Source of the DNA: Burkholderiaceae bacterium
GTDB taxonomy: Bacteria; Pseudomonadota; Gammaproteobacteria; Burkholderiales; Burkholderiaceae
Direction of reading: 5' to 3'
NCBI GenBank assembly: GCA_022701845.1
Contig: JAKONS010000502.1
Span: 1 to 5,999 of the forward strand
Length of the DNA: 5,999 nt
In this document: piece by piece, positions 1-5,745 of the stretch
Layout: each line of letters opens with the position of its first letter
How positions within the stretch are numbered: the first letter of the stretch is position 1
Notes under the pieces: generated by a model
Seen by the model: only the letters and a program-made list of their open reading frames with translations
The model's database searches: none
Told to the model about the DNA's origin: nothing
Made by a program: the position numbers and the translations under genes

Positions 1-1
1 C

Positions 2-379
2 GCGGCTGGCCGCATCCTGAACCCGAAGACCGCCCGCAGCCAGGTGATCGGCGCGATGACGATGGGCGTCGGCGCGGCCTTGATGGAGGACCTGGGCGTC
101 GACCAGCGGCTGGGCTTCTTCGTCAACCACGACCTCGCCGCCTACGAGGTGCCCGTCCATGCCGACATCCCGCACATGGATGTCGTGTTCCTCGACGAGG
201 TCGATCCCACGGTCTCGCCGATGAAGGCCAAGGGGGTGGGTGAGCTCGGCCTTTCGGGCGTGGCGGCCGCCGTGGCGAATGCGGTCCACAACGCGACGGG
301 AATCAGGGTCCGTGACTATCCCGTCGGGGTCGACAAGGTGCTGACCGGGTTGGCGAATCTTGACCCGCCGCTGCGTTGA
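2..379 (+). CDS. Xanthine dehydrogenase-family molybdopterin-binding (large) subunit, C-terminal part
   Basis: The reading frame is open from the window edge, so the start lies outside; 125 residues and a TGA stop are visible. The family oxidises N-heterocycles, purines, aldehydes or CO at a molybdenum-pterin centre, usually as a complex with small FeS and FAD subunits. Seen in sequence: the opening 'GRILNPKTARSQVIGAM' and 'GVGAALMED' segments are typical of the last domain, and 'KAKGVGELG' near 227-250 carries the glutamate (codon 242-244) that matches the catalytic base of the family, followed by the small-residue helix 'GVAAAVANAVHNATG'. The C-terminus looks complete and undamaged. The substrate cannot be told from this part. 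It converges on the broken Bug gene; a shared catabolic locus is possible but is inference. Confidence 0.93.
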   Translation, partial: AAGRILNPKTARSQVIGAMTMGVGAALMEDLGVDQRLGFFVNHDLAAYEVPVHADIPHMDVVFLDEVDPTVSPMKAKGVGELGLSGVAAAVANAVHNATGIRVRDYPVGVDKVLTGLANLDPPLR

Positions 380-446
380 ACGGGGCGGACACAAGGCGGT
401 GACGCAAGCACATGCATTCGACGGTTGGTGCAGTTGAAGCTTGATC

Positions 447-719
447 TCAATCGACGCGGATGTTGTTGGCCCTGATCAGGCGGCCCCAGCGCTCGCGCTC
501 TCCTTTGACATACCGGTCCATGTCGGCGGCGCTGCCCGGCAGACCCTCGACACCCAGCGCAAGAAACCGTGCCTTGACGGCCGTCGAGTTCAACGCCTCG
601 ACAAGCGCTTGGTTGAGCTTGGTCACGGTCGCGGGCGGCGTCCCGCCGGGAACCGACAAGCCCTGCCACGCATAGGCCTCGAAATCCGCCAAGCCCTGTT
701 CGGCCACGGGCCGCAGGAA
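447..719 (-). pseudogene. Bug-family tripartite tricarboxylate transporter substrate-binding protein, C-terminal remnant
   Basis: About 90 residues match the end of Bug (TctC-like) periplasmic binding proteins, which are normally about 320 residues and capture carboxylates or aromatic acids for TTT transporters. Recognisable parts are 'VAEQGLADFEAYAWQGL', 'VPGGTPPATVTKLNQALVEAL', 'VKARFLALGVE' and the closing 'RWGRLIRANNIRVD'. The stop (447-449) is normal. Going upstream, homology ends near 'LRPVAEQGL' (about 705-719) and the frame meets a stop at 744-746. The signal peptide and about two thirds of the mature protein are therefore missing. The GTG at 705-707 is an internal valine, not a real start. 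The adjacent sequence is an IclR stump on the other strand, so this is a truncated gene rather than a frameshift. It is almost certainly non-functional. Confidence 0.85.
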
Positions 720-721
720 GA

Positions 722-919
722 CCCATTCCCGGCGTGAACGCCTTCAGTGCGCCGGTGCTCGATCACGAGGGCGAGCCGGTGCTCGTCGTCACCGCCCTGG
801 GTCATCAAGACGGCTTTTCGGCTGAATGGGATTCCGACATGGCGACAGCAGTGCGTGGGGCGGCACAGGACATTTCCAGCCGTCTCGGCTCCACGGTGGG
901 GATTCGATCGATGGGGTGA
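722..919 (+). pseudogene. IclR-family transcriptional regulator, C-terminal remnant
   Basis: The frame from about 722 reads 'PIPGVNAFSAPVLDHEGEP' and then 'VLVVTALGHQDGFSAEWD', with a C-terminal helix 'VRGAAQDISSRLG'. This is the usual end of the IclR ligand-binding domain, where 'PGVNAxxAPVxDHxG' precedes a hydrophobic strand. IclR proteins are about 250-270 residues with an N-terminal winged helix; only about 65 residues remain, so both the DNA-binding domain and most of the effector domain are gone. The GTG at 734 is an internal valine of the conserved motif. The remnant lies head to head with the Bug stump, an arrangement expected if a divergent regulator/transporter-gene pair lost its shared middle. 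A short functional protein is unlikely. Confidence 0.72.
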
Positions 920-959
920 GGGCGAAAAGCCGCCATCAGTGACCAGCAGGCTAAAATAT

Positions 960-989
960 ATACAGGTAAACTGAGAAGGTTACCTGTAT
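960..989. promoter_or_regulatory. Inverted repeat, probable MarR-type operator
   Basis: ATACAGGTAA (960-969) and TTACCTGTAT (980-989) are perfect inverted repeats separated by 10 nt, ending 20 bp before the ATG of the MarR gene. Each arm contains TAC-NN-GTA (961-968 and 981-988), itself a near-palindrome, so two dimers could bind with centres 20 bp apart, about two helical turns. A TAAAAT hexamer at 952-957 resembles a -10 box, but no good -35 is seen at the right distance. Autoregulation through this site is inference from position and symmetry. Confidence 0.68.
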
Positions 990-1009
990 TAATCAGCGAA
1001 GTGCCTGCC

Positions 1010-1462
1010 ATGACCTTTTCCGCCGATGTGATTGCCGACGCCAACCTGCATGCCTTGGCCGCCGATCTGCGTGTCGTGCTGGGCGGGCTGCGCAAGCGAC
1101 TGCGCCAGGAAGCCAATCTGGGTGACTTCAGCTTCAACCAGTTGCAGGTGGTACTGCGCCTGGAGCGCGACGGCCCGGCCACCGTCAGTGCCCTCGCCAA
1201 GGCCGAGGGCATGCGGCCCCAGTCGATGAGCGAGATGGTTGCGGTGCTGAAGGCCGGCGGGCTGCTGGCGGGACTGCCGGACCCCGCCGACGGCCGCCAG
1301 ACCCTGATTTCCCTGACACCGGCCTGCGAGCAGTCCCTGCGCGCGAACCGGAGTGCGCGCGAGGACTGGCTCTTCGGCGCCATCCGCGAGAAGCTCGACG
1401 CCGCCGAGCAGGCCCAGCTGATCGCCGCGTGCGCCCTGCTGCAACGTCTGCTGGCGCCTTGA
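1010..1462 (+). CDS. MarR-family transcriptional regulator
   Basis: The protein is 150 residues, the usual MarR size, and probably acts as a dimeric repressor released by small phenolic or toxic ligands. Visible organisation: an N-terminal dimerisation helix ('LHALAADLRVVLGGLRKRL', about 13-31), a winged helix-turn-helix at about 41-105 with 'VSALAKAEGMRPQSMSEMV' as the helix-turn-helix, and the wing 'DPADGRQTLISLT' (91-103) with the family's Asp-x-x-Asp-x-Arg signature. A C-terminal dimerisation helix follows. The ATG at 1010 is preferred, with weak GCGAAG 8 nt upstream; GTG at 1001 would add only three residues. It ends 2 nt before the MFS start, so the two are co-transcribed and very likely translationally coupled. 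The inverted repeat just upstream suggests that it controls its own operon, exporter included. Confidence 0.9.
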   Translation: MTFSADVIADANLHALAADLRVVLGGLRKRLRQEANLGDFSFNQLQVVLRLERDGPATVSALAKAEGMRPQSMSEMVAVLKAGGLLAGLPDPADGRQTLISLTPACEQSLRANRSAREDWLFGAIREKLDAAEQAQLIAACALLQRLLAP

Positions 1463-1464
1463 GC

Positions 1465-2715
1465 ATGGCCGGCACCTTCCGTTCCCTGCGCGGGCGCAAC
1501 TACCGGTTGTGGGCCGGTGGCGCCCTGGTCTCCAACATCGGCACGTGGATGCAGCGCACCGCCCAGGACTGGGTGGTCCTGACCGTGCTGAGCCCCCACA
1601 GCGCCACGGCGGTCGGCGTCGTCATGGCGCTGCAGTTCGGCCCGCAGATGCTGCTGCTGCCGATCACCGGTCTGGCCGCCGATCGTTTGGACCGGCGCAA
1701 GCTGCTGTGTTGCACGCAGGCCATCATGGGCCTGCTGGCGCTCGGCCTGGGGCTGCTGATGCTCAGCGGCACGGCCCGGCTCTGGCACGTCGACGTGTTC
1801 GCGTTTCTGCTGGGCTGCACCAGCGCCTTCGACGCGCCGGCACGCCAGACCTTCGTCTCCGAGCTGGTCGGCGAGGACGACCTGCCCAACGCCGTCGGGC
1901 TGAACTCCGCGTCCTTCAATGCCGCGCGGATGATCGGGCCGGCCGCCGCCGGCCTGCTCATCGCGGGCATCGGCGCGGGCTGGGTGTTCCTGCTCAACGC
2001 GGCGTCCTTCGTGGCCGTGATCGTGTCGCTGCAGCGCCTGCGCGTCGCCGATCTCCATCGGCACGCGGCCTCGCCCCGCGGCATCGGCGGACTGGCCGAC
2101 GGCGCGCGCTACGTGTGGGCCCGGCCCGATCTCAAGGCCACGCTGCTGATGCTGTTCATCTTCGCGACCTTCGGGCTCAACTTCCCGATCTTCATCTCGA
2201 CCATGGCGGTGGGCGTGTTCCATGCCGACGCCGGCGCCTACGGGCTGCTGAGCTCGGCCATGGCGGTGGGCTCGGTCAGCGGCGCGCTGCTGTCGGCGGG
2301 CCGTGAGGGGCCGCGCTTCGCACTGCTGGTAACGGCCGCCGCGGTGTTCGGCACCGGCTGCGTCGTGGCGGCACTGATGCCCAACCAGTGGCTCTTCGCG
2401 GGCGTGCTGATGGTGCTGGGCGTGGCCGCGCAGACCTTCAACACCACCTCCAACACGCTGGTGCAACTGGGCACCGAGCCGGCCATGCGAGGCCGGGTCA
2501 TGGCCATCCTGCTGGCCCTGCTGCTGGGCGGAACGCCGCTGGGGGCACCGCTCATCGGCCATGTCGCGGACAGCTTCGGCGCGCGCTGGGCCCTGGGAGT
2601 CGGCGCCTTGGCCGGTCTGGTCGTCGCGGCCATCGGTGCCCTGTACCTGCGCAGGACGAGGCGGATGGTTGACGATCTGGTCACTGCACAGATCGGACTG
2701 TCCTCACCGCGCTGA
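1465..2715 (+). CDS. MFS transporter, MFS_3/EntS-like exporter
   Basis: This is a 416-residue inner-membrane protein of the major facilitator superfamily, probably a proton-coupled drug or metabolite exporter. 'FRSLRGRNYRLWAGGALVSN' and 'IGTWMQRTAQDWVVL' at the N-terminus are characteristic of the MFS_3 group that includes the enterobactin exporter EntS. The loop 2-3 motif A appears as 'GLAADRLDRRKLL' (69-81). 'FDAPARQTFVSELV' (about 122-135) and 'EPAMRGRVMAI' (about 338-348) are further group signatures. Hydrophobic stretches are consistent with 11-12 membrane helices, and the length is full. The ATG at 1465 directly follows the marR stop (1460-1462); a GTG at 1429 would overlap the regulator and add only a poor leader. 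Pairing with a MarR repressor suggests inducible efflux. The substrate is unknown. Confidence 0.92.
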   Translation: MAGTFRSLRGRNYRLWAGGALVSNIGTWMQRTAQDWVVLTVLSPHSATAVGVVMALQFGPQMLLLPITGLAADRLDRRKLLCCTQAIMGLLALGLGLLMLSGTARLWHVDVFAFLLGCTSAFDAPARQTFVSELVGEDDLPNAVGLNSASFNAARMIGPAAAGLLIAGIGAGWVFLLNAASFVAVIVSLQRLRVADLHRHAASPRGIGGLADGARYVWARPDLKATLLMLFIFATFGLNFPIFISTMAVGVFHADAGAYGLLSSAMAVGSVSGALLSAGREGPRFALLVTAAAVFGTGCVVAALMPNQWLFAGVLMVLGVAAQTFNTTSNTLVQLGTEPAMRGRVMAILLALLLGGTPLGAPLIGHVADSFGARWALGVGALAGLVVAAIGALYLRRTRRMVDDLVTAQIGLSSPR

Positions 2716-3007
2716 AAGGATCCAGGCCTTGGGCCGGAAGCACGAGCGCTTCGCCGCCGGAACCCTGGTCCTGCAAATTGTCAGGCCCGGAAAGGTTGTC
2801 ACTCGGGGCATCAGGGAGGACCCATCACCGTGATCGGAAGCTCGATTGGCGGCTCGGAAAAAAGCTGTCCCCATCGCCTGTCGAACGTCGACGTCGGCGA
2901 CTTGTCGTTTCTGTCTTGCAGATCCTGGAGAACTGCACAGAAGGGCATGGATCGCCGAGTTCTCGTTTGAGAAGACGGTCAAGATGTGGTCGAAACATGG
3001 TTCATTG
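2716..3007. other. Gene-free region between the MFS gene and the toxin-antitoxin promoter
   Basis: I see no convincing coding sequence on either strand. Frames here are short, lack family motifs and are mutually overlapping. Small symmetric elements occur: a GAAGC/GCTTC hairpin with a 6-nt loop (2737-2752) shortly after the exporter stop, without a T-tract and so a poor terminator candidate; and a perfect 10-bp palindrome, ACGTCGACGT, at 2885-2894. Base composition becomes visibly more A/T-rich toward the right end than in the exporter gene, which would fit a boundary of acquired DNA but does not prove it. Confidence 0.5.
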
Positions 3008-3029
3008 TTGAAGAATCTTGGGTCGAAAC
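2988..3029. repeat. Direct repeat GGTCGAAAC plus imperfect palindrome at the antitoxin promoter
   Basis: GGTCGAAAC occurs at 2988-2996 and again at 3021-3029, 33 bp apart (about three helical turns). The left copy runs into a 12-bp imperfect palindrome, GAAACATGGTTC (2992-3003), centred on CATG. The right copy lies between the -35 and -10 boxes. This layout is what an operator for an autoregulating Xre antitoxin could look like; binding is inferred from position only. Confidence 0.42.
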
Positions 3030-3036
3030 GTAGAAT
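3008..3036 (+). promoter_or_regulatory. Sigma70-like promoter of the toxin-antitoxin operon
   Basis: TTGAAG (3008-3013, four of six consensus bases) and TAGAAT (3031-3036, five of six) are separated by exactly 17 bp. Transcription would start near 3043, giving a leader of about 20 nt before the antitoxin ATG at 3063. It is the best-formed promoter in the window. No strong ribosome-binding site is seen in the leader. Confidence 0.62.
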
Positions 3037-3062
3037 GAACGCCCCTTTGCCTCGAGCGATTC

Positions 3063-3473
3063 ATGACGACCCCCACCGGCCTGTTCGACTCCGTACCGCA
3101 GGACGCATTCCAGTTCGGCTATGGACCCCACTTCGACGCCCGCAAGGTGTCCGAGGTCCTGCGCCTGAAGAAGGAGGATGTGTCGCACCTGGCTTCGGTG
3201 TCCGTCAAATCCGTGCGGTACGACGATGCCATTCCCGAGCAGGTGCGCGAACGCCTGGAAGAGATCGCCAGCACCATGAATCTGGTGGCATCGACGTTCG
3301 ATGGCGACGTGCACAAGGCCGCCACCTGGTTCTTGACCCGCAACCCCCTGCTGGGTGACGTGTCGCCGCGCGACATGATCCGCCTGGGTCGCTACGAACG
3401 GCTGCGACGTTTCATCATCAATGCGATGCGCGCCCGGGAGACGCAACGCTATACGTCGCCGGCGACCGCCTGA
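3063..3473 (+). CDS. Xre/MbcA/ParS-type (DUF2384) antitoxin of a RES toxin
   Basis: The protein is 136 residues and should neutralise the RES toxin encoded downstream while repressing the operon. An N-terminal helix-turn-helix-like segment ('FDARKVSEVLRLKKEDVSHL' and following, about 24-56) precedes the C-terminal MbcA/ParS/Xre toxin-binding domain (about 72-121), with typical motifs 'GDVHKAATWFLTRNPLLG', 'SPRDMIRLG' and 'GRYERLRRFIINA'. In studied members of this family the C-terminal part blocks the toxin active site; about 15 extra residues follow that domain here. The ATG at 3063 sits about 20 nt after the predicted transcription start, and the length suits the family. The stop codon at 3471-3473 enters the left arm of a hairpin that covers the toxin start. 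The order antitoxin then toxin is usual for RES-Xre pairs. Confidence 0.88.
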   Translation: MTTPTGLFDSVPQDAFQFGYGPHFDARKVSEVLRLKKEDVSHLASVSVKSVRYDDAIPEQVRERLEEIASTMNLVASTFDGDVHKAATWFLTRNPLLGDVSPRDMIRLGRYERLRRFIINAMRARETQRYTSPATA

Positions 3474-3494
3474 CGTCCCTGCAAAGCGGGACGT
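3473..3494 (+). promoter_or_regulatory. RNA hairpin over the antitoxin stop and toxin start
   Basis: ACGTCCC (3473-3479) pairs perfectly with GGGACGT (3488-3494). A further GC/GC pair (3481-3482 with 3486-3487) continues the stem past a single bulged T, closing an AAA loop. The left arm begins at the last base of the antitoxin stop; the right arm contains the first two bases of the toxin GTG. It is followed by A-rich rather than T-rich sequence, so it is not an intrinsic terminator. A role in blocking independent toxin translation is inference. Confidence 0.55.
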
Positions 3495-4455
3495 GCCGAA
3501 AAAAAGGATACCGGCCGTTGCACCGGCTTCGCCTCCCGGACCTCCGGGACTTCTGGAACTCGATCGGTTCAGCGCCGCAACGCTGCAGCGATGGACGGAA
3601 GCATCGCGCGACCTCGACCAGCTCAGCGCGTCGCTGTTCTTCGAGACCGAGCCGGAGCGCAGGCGCCATCGCGAGGACTTGCTCGACGCATTGCGCCGTG
3701 GCTCGGCAACCCCACTCGAGTTGACGAACTGGGTCAGGATCGTCACCTACCGCTACAGCCTCGCACCGCTGTCCAGTGCCGGCAGCCTGCATGGAATCGG
3801 CGGACGCTTCAATGCCGGGACGGATCTGGACGACGGGACGCTCGCTGCATGGCCAGCGCTCTACATGGCACAGGACTACGAGACGGCATTCCGGGAGAAA
3901 TTCCAGATTGCATCCGACGAGACGCGAGGCGGACTGACGCCCCAGGATCTGGGGCTCACGCCTGGCGCCAGCCATGCCACGGTGATGCTGCGTGGCAGGT
4001 TGTCGAATGTCTTCGTTGTGAACGACGATGGCGCGCTTGCGATTTTTTGCGCCGTCTTGCGGCGCGTCGGCATGCCTGCGGCGGCCAAACGGCTGCAGAA
4101 GAAGCTGCAGATTCCGAACCGGGACAGCGGCATGATCCGCTCAACGCCCCAGCTGAAGCGTGCTCTCCTGGCTCACAACTGGCGGATGCAGCCCACACAG
4201 TTCGGCATGCCTGCTCCGAGCCAGATCTTTGCGGAGCTCGTCCGGGCGGCTGGTTTCGAGGGCATCCTCTACGAGAGCACGAAGGGCCCAGGTCTGTGCC
4301 TGGCGATTTTTCCGGATGCGATGAGAGACGATTCGTTCATTGAGCTGGTAGACCCTGCACCAGAGTCGATCCGGCACCTGCGGCTGGATTGCAGCAGTGC
4401 GGATGCGCTCAGCGGATGGGACGACGTGGCCAAGCAACTCCGCCCTGGCCGGTGA
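3493..4455 (+). CDS. RES-domain toxin (NAD+-consuming), long variant
   Basis: RES toxins are NAD+ phosphorylases or glycohydrolases (in ParT, ADP-ribosyltransferase) that halt growth by depleting NAD+ or modifying a target. From GTG 3493 the protein has 320 residues. An N-terminal extension of about 80 residues precedes the RES fold. Conserved parts are 'VTYRYSLAPLSS' (Arg87), 'GSLHGIGGRFNAG' (Arg105), 'PALYMAQDYETAFREKF' (Tyr124, Glu130/Glu135), 'NWRMQPTQFGMPAPSQ', and 'GFEGILYESTKGPGLCLAIF' (Ser262); these supply the Arg, Glu and Ser that name the family, so the enzyme looks intact. An ATG at 3421 is in frame but would overlap the antitoxin by 53 nt and add an Arg-rich, shadow-like leader; GTG 3493, 19 nt after the antitoxin stop, is preferred. 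No properly spaced ribosome-binding site precedes it, which suggests coupling. GC content appears lower than in the exporter gene. Confidence 0.86.
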   Translation: MPKKRIPAVAPASPPGPPGLLELDRFSAATLQRWTEASRDLDQLSASLFFETEPERRRHREDLLDALRRGSATPLELTNWVRIVTYRYSLAPLSSAGSLHGIGGRFNAGTDLDDGTLAAWPALYMAQDYETAFREKFQIASDETRGGLTPQDLGLTPGASHATVMLRGRLSNVFVVNDDGALAIFCAVLRRVGMPAAAKRLQKKLQIPNRDSGMIRSTPQLKRALLAHNWRMQPTQFGMPAPSQIFAELVRAAGFEGILYESTKGPGLCLAIFPDAMRDDSFIELVDPAPESIRHLRLDCSSADALSGWDDVAKQLRPGR

Positions 4456-4496
4456 TTGTGTTTCGTGGCTTCAACCGCGCAGAGGCTGCCGTCGGT

Positions 4497-4648
4497 GAGG
4501 CGAGGGTGCCTATGGCAGCGTTGCCTCTGAAGAAGCGATAGCGATCGATCCGCAGCGCTGCTGCGTCGCCGTGTGCTGCCACACCGTGACGGCGGCTGGC
4601 AGGCCCCGGCGATGCCGAGCGGCAGGACGGAAGGTCGGGGCGCGTCCT
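4497..4648. terminator. Weak hairpins in the convergent intergenic region (possible terminators)
   Basis: The 208 bp between the toxin gene and the hydrolase gene (4456-4663) carry no gene. Three weak structures are visible: GAGGC/GCCTC (4497-4501/4523-4527) enclosing TGCC/GGCA (4507-4510/4514-4517); GTGTG/CACAC with a 4-nt loop (4571-4584); and AGGACG/CGTCCT (4624-4629/4643-4648, 13-nt loop) followed by TTC on the plus strand. None has a proper T-tract. Termination between converging genes is expected, but these are only candidates. Confidence 0.25.
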
Positions 4649-4663
4649 TTCATGGCTTGGCTG

Positions 4664-5743
4664 TCAGTCCAGTCTCTGCTGGTTCAGAAACTTCGACACG
4701 AGGTCGGCGATCTGCACGTTGTTCAGGTCGGACATCAGGAAGTGGGTGTTTCCTCGAATGCCGATGTCGGGCAGATGAACCAGGCGCGCGTCGCCACCAT
4801 GCCGGTTGACGGCGGCCACCCAGAGACGGGCCATGGCGAGTCGCACGCGCCAGTTGTCCTGACCCCGCTCCGTGGTGGGCTCAATCGGGAAGTTGTCGCC
4901 GTAGTAGACGACGATGGGGATCCGGGTGAGCCTCTGAAAATCAGCCAGTGGCACGGTTTCCGGCGATAGGGTGCCCGCAGCACTCGGCATCGCGGGCGGC
5001 AGTTCACCCGGCGGGAAGATGAATCCGCTGCCTGGTTCGAAAGCGACGATCGCCTTGACATTGGAATTTTTGATCGCGGTCAGCCAACCCGGACCGCCGC
5101 CCTGGGAGTGGGTGAACAGGACGGCCGGGCCGATCTTGGCGAACAGCGCCGCCATGGCGTTCGAGACAACGCCTGCGTCGTAGGGGCCGGTGTTGGGCGT
5201 GACCGAGCGCAGGAACTGGTTCAGCGTTTCCGGCCTGCGGTCGAACTGCACATTGTCGAAGTACTGTGGCCACTTGCCGAGCCGGAACTGGTCGAAAAAC
5301 AATTGATCGTTGGCGGTCGGCTCCACGGACGCTGCAACGGTGCTGTTGCCGGCCCGTCCCCGGCGTGGCTGATCGACCAGATAGACCGGAAAGCCGCGCC
5401 GCAGGAACAGGTTCTGGAACCCGTCGCGACCATCCGACGTGGTCTCCCAACTGCGCGCCGATTGGAAAGCGCCATGCAGCATGACGATGGGCAATGCCTT
5501 GGGGTTCTGCGGCACCTGATAGAAGGCATAGAGGTGATCGCCGTGAAAGCTCTGGCCCGCGGCGGTTGGCTGGTTGTTGCTGTAGTTTCCGTCGGTTTTC
5601 TTCACCGTTCCACCAACGGCGAAGCTGCCCTGGGACTGGATCAGCAGCGGGCCCTGGACATTGCCAGGACCATGGGGTGGCAGGGCGCAACTGGCAAGAA
5701 GCATGACCAGTGCCATGGGCCACAGGCGTCGGATGGCTTTCAA
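4664..5743 (-). CDS. Lipoprotein alpha/beta hydrolase, esterase 713-like
   Basis: The 359-residue protein starts with 'MKAIRRLWPMALVMLLASC': a basic n-region, a hydrophobic core and the lipobox LASC with Cys19 for lipidation, so it is probably membrane-anchored in the periplasm or outer membrane. An alpha/beta hydrolase fold follows: oxyanion segment 'PIVMLHGAFQSARSWE' (85-100), nucleophile elbow 'FTHSQGGGPGW' with Ser213 (Thr replaces the usual first Gly of GxSxG), Glu236 in 'AIVAFEPGSGF', and His334 in 'GIRGNTHFLM'. From memory, the Ser-Glu-His set and the 'GNxH' and 'DxNNxQxADL' motifs match Alcaligenes esterase 713; the natural substrate is unknown. The start is TTG at 5741-5743: the signal peptide's KAIRR needs it, and a perfect AGGAGG lies 6 nt upstream. 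It follows the carboxymuconolactone decarboxylase-family gene by 2 nt in one operon. Confidence 0.88.
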   Translation of the reverse strand: MKAIRRLWPMALVMLLASCALPPHGPGNVQGPLLIQSQGSFAVGGTVKKTDGNYSNNQPTAAGQSFHGDHLYAFYQVPQNPKALPIVMLHGAFQSARSWETTSDGRDGFQNLFLRRGFPVYLVDQPRRGRAGNSTVAASVEPTANDQLFFDQFRLGKWPQYFDNVQFDRRPETLNQFLRSVTPNTGPYDAGVVSNAMAALFAKIGPAVLFTHSQGGGPGWLTAIKNSNVKAIVAFEPGSGFIFPPGELPPAMPSAAGTLSPETVPLADFQRLTRIPIVVYYGDNFPIEPTTERGQDNWRVRLAMARLWVAAVNRHGGDARLVHLPDIGIRGNTHFLMSDLNNVQIADLVSKFLNQQRLD

Positions 5744-5745
5744 GT

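Noticed and set aside
447..737. Plus-strand frame 441-737 opposite the Bug remnant
   Set aside because: The minus-strand reading gives clear Bug-family motifs; the plus-strand product has no recognisable motif.
805..2562. A 585-codon open frame on the minus strand
   Set aside because: It is antisense to marR and the MFS gene, is rich in Arg, Gln, His and Ala as expected for a shadow of GC-rich coding DNA, and has no family motif.
2830..2970. A 46-residue frame starting GTG with GGGAGGA nine nt upstream
   Set aside because: The ribosome-binding site is decent, but the product matches nothing I recognise, has no clear structure and lies in a region where all frames look random. It is too weak to list as a gene.
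2846..3358. A plus-strand 170-codon frame overlapping the antitoxin start
   Set aside because: It runs out of frame across the well-supported antitoxin gene and has no motif of its own.
3421..3492. Upstream ATG extension of the toxin
   Set aside because: It would overlap the antitoxin gene by 53 nt and encode an Arg/Pro-rich leader typical of an out-of-frame reading; GTG 3493 fits better.
4552..4561. Palindrome GCAGCGCTGC after the toxin gene
   Set aside because: A short palindrome in GC-rich DNA with no partner repeat, T-tract or nearby regulated promoter; likely chance.
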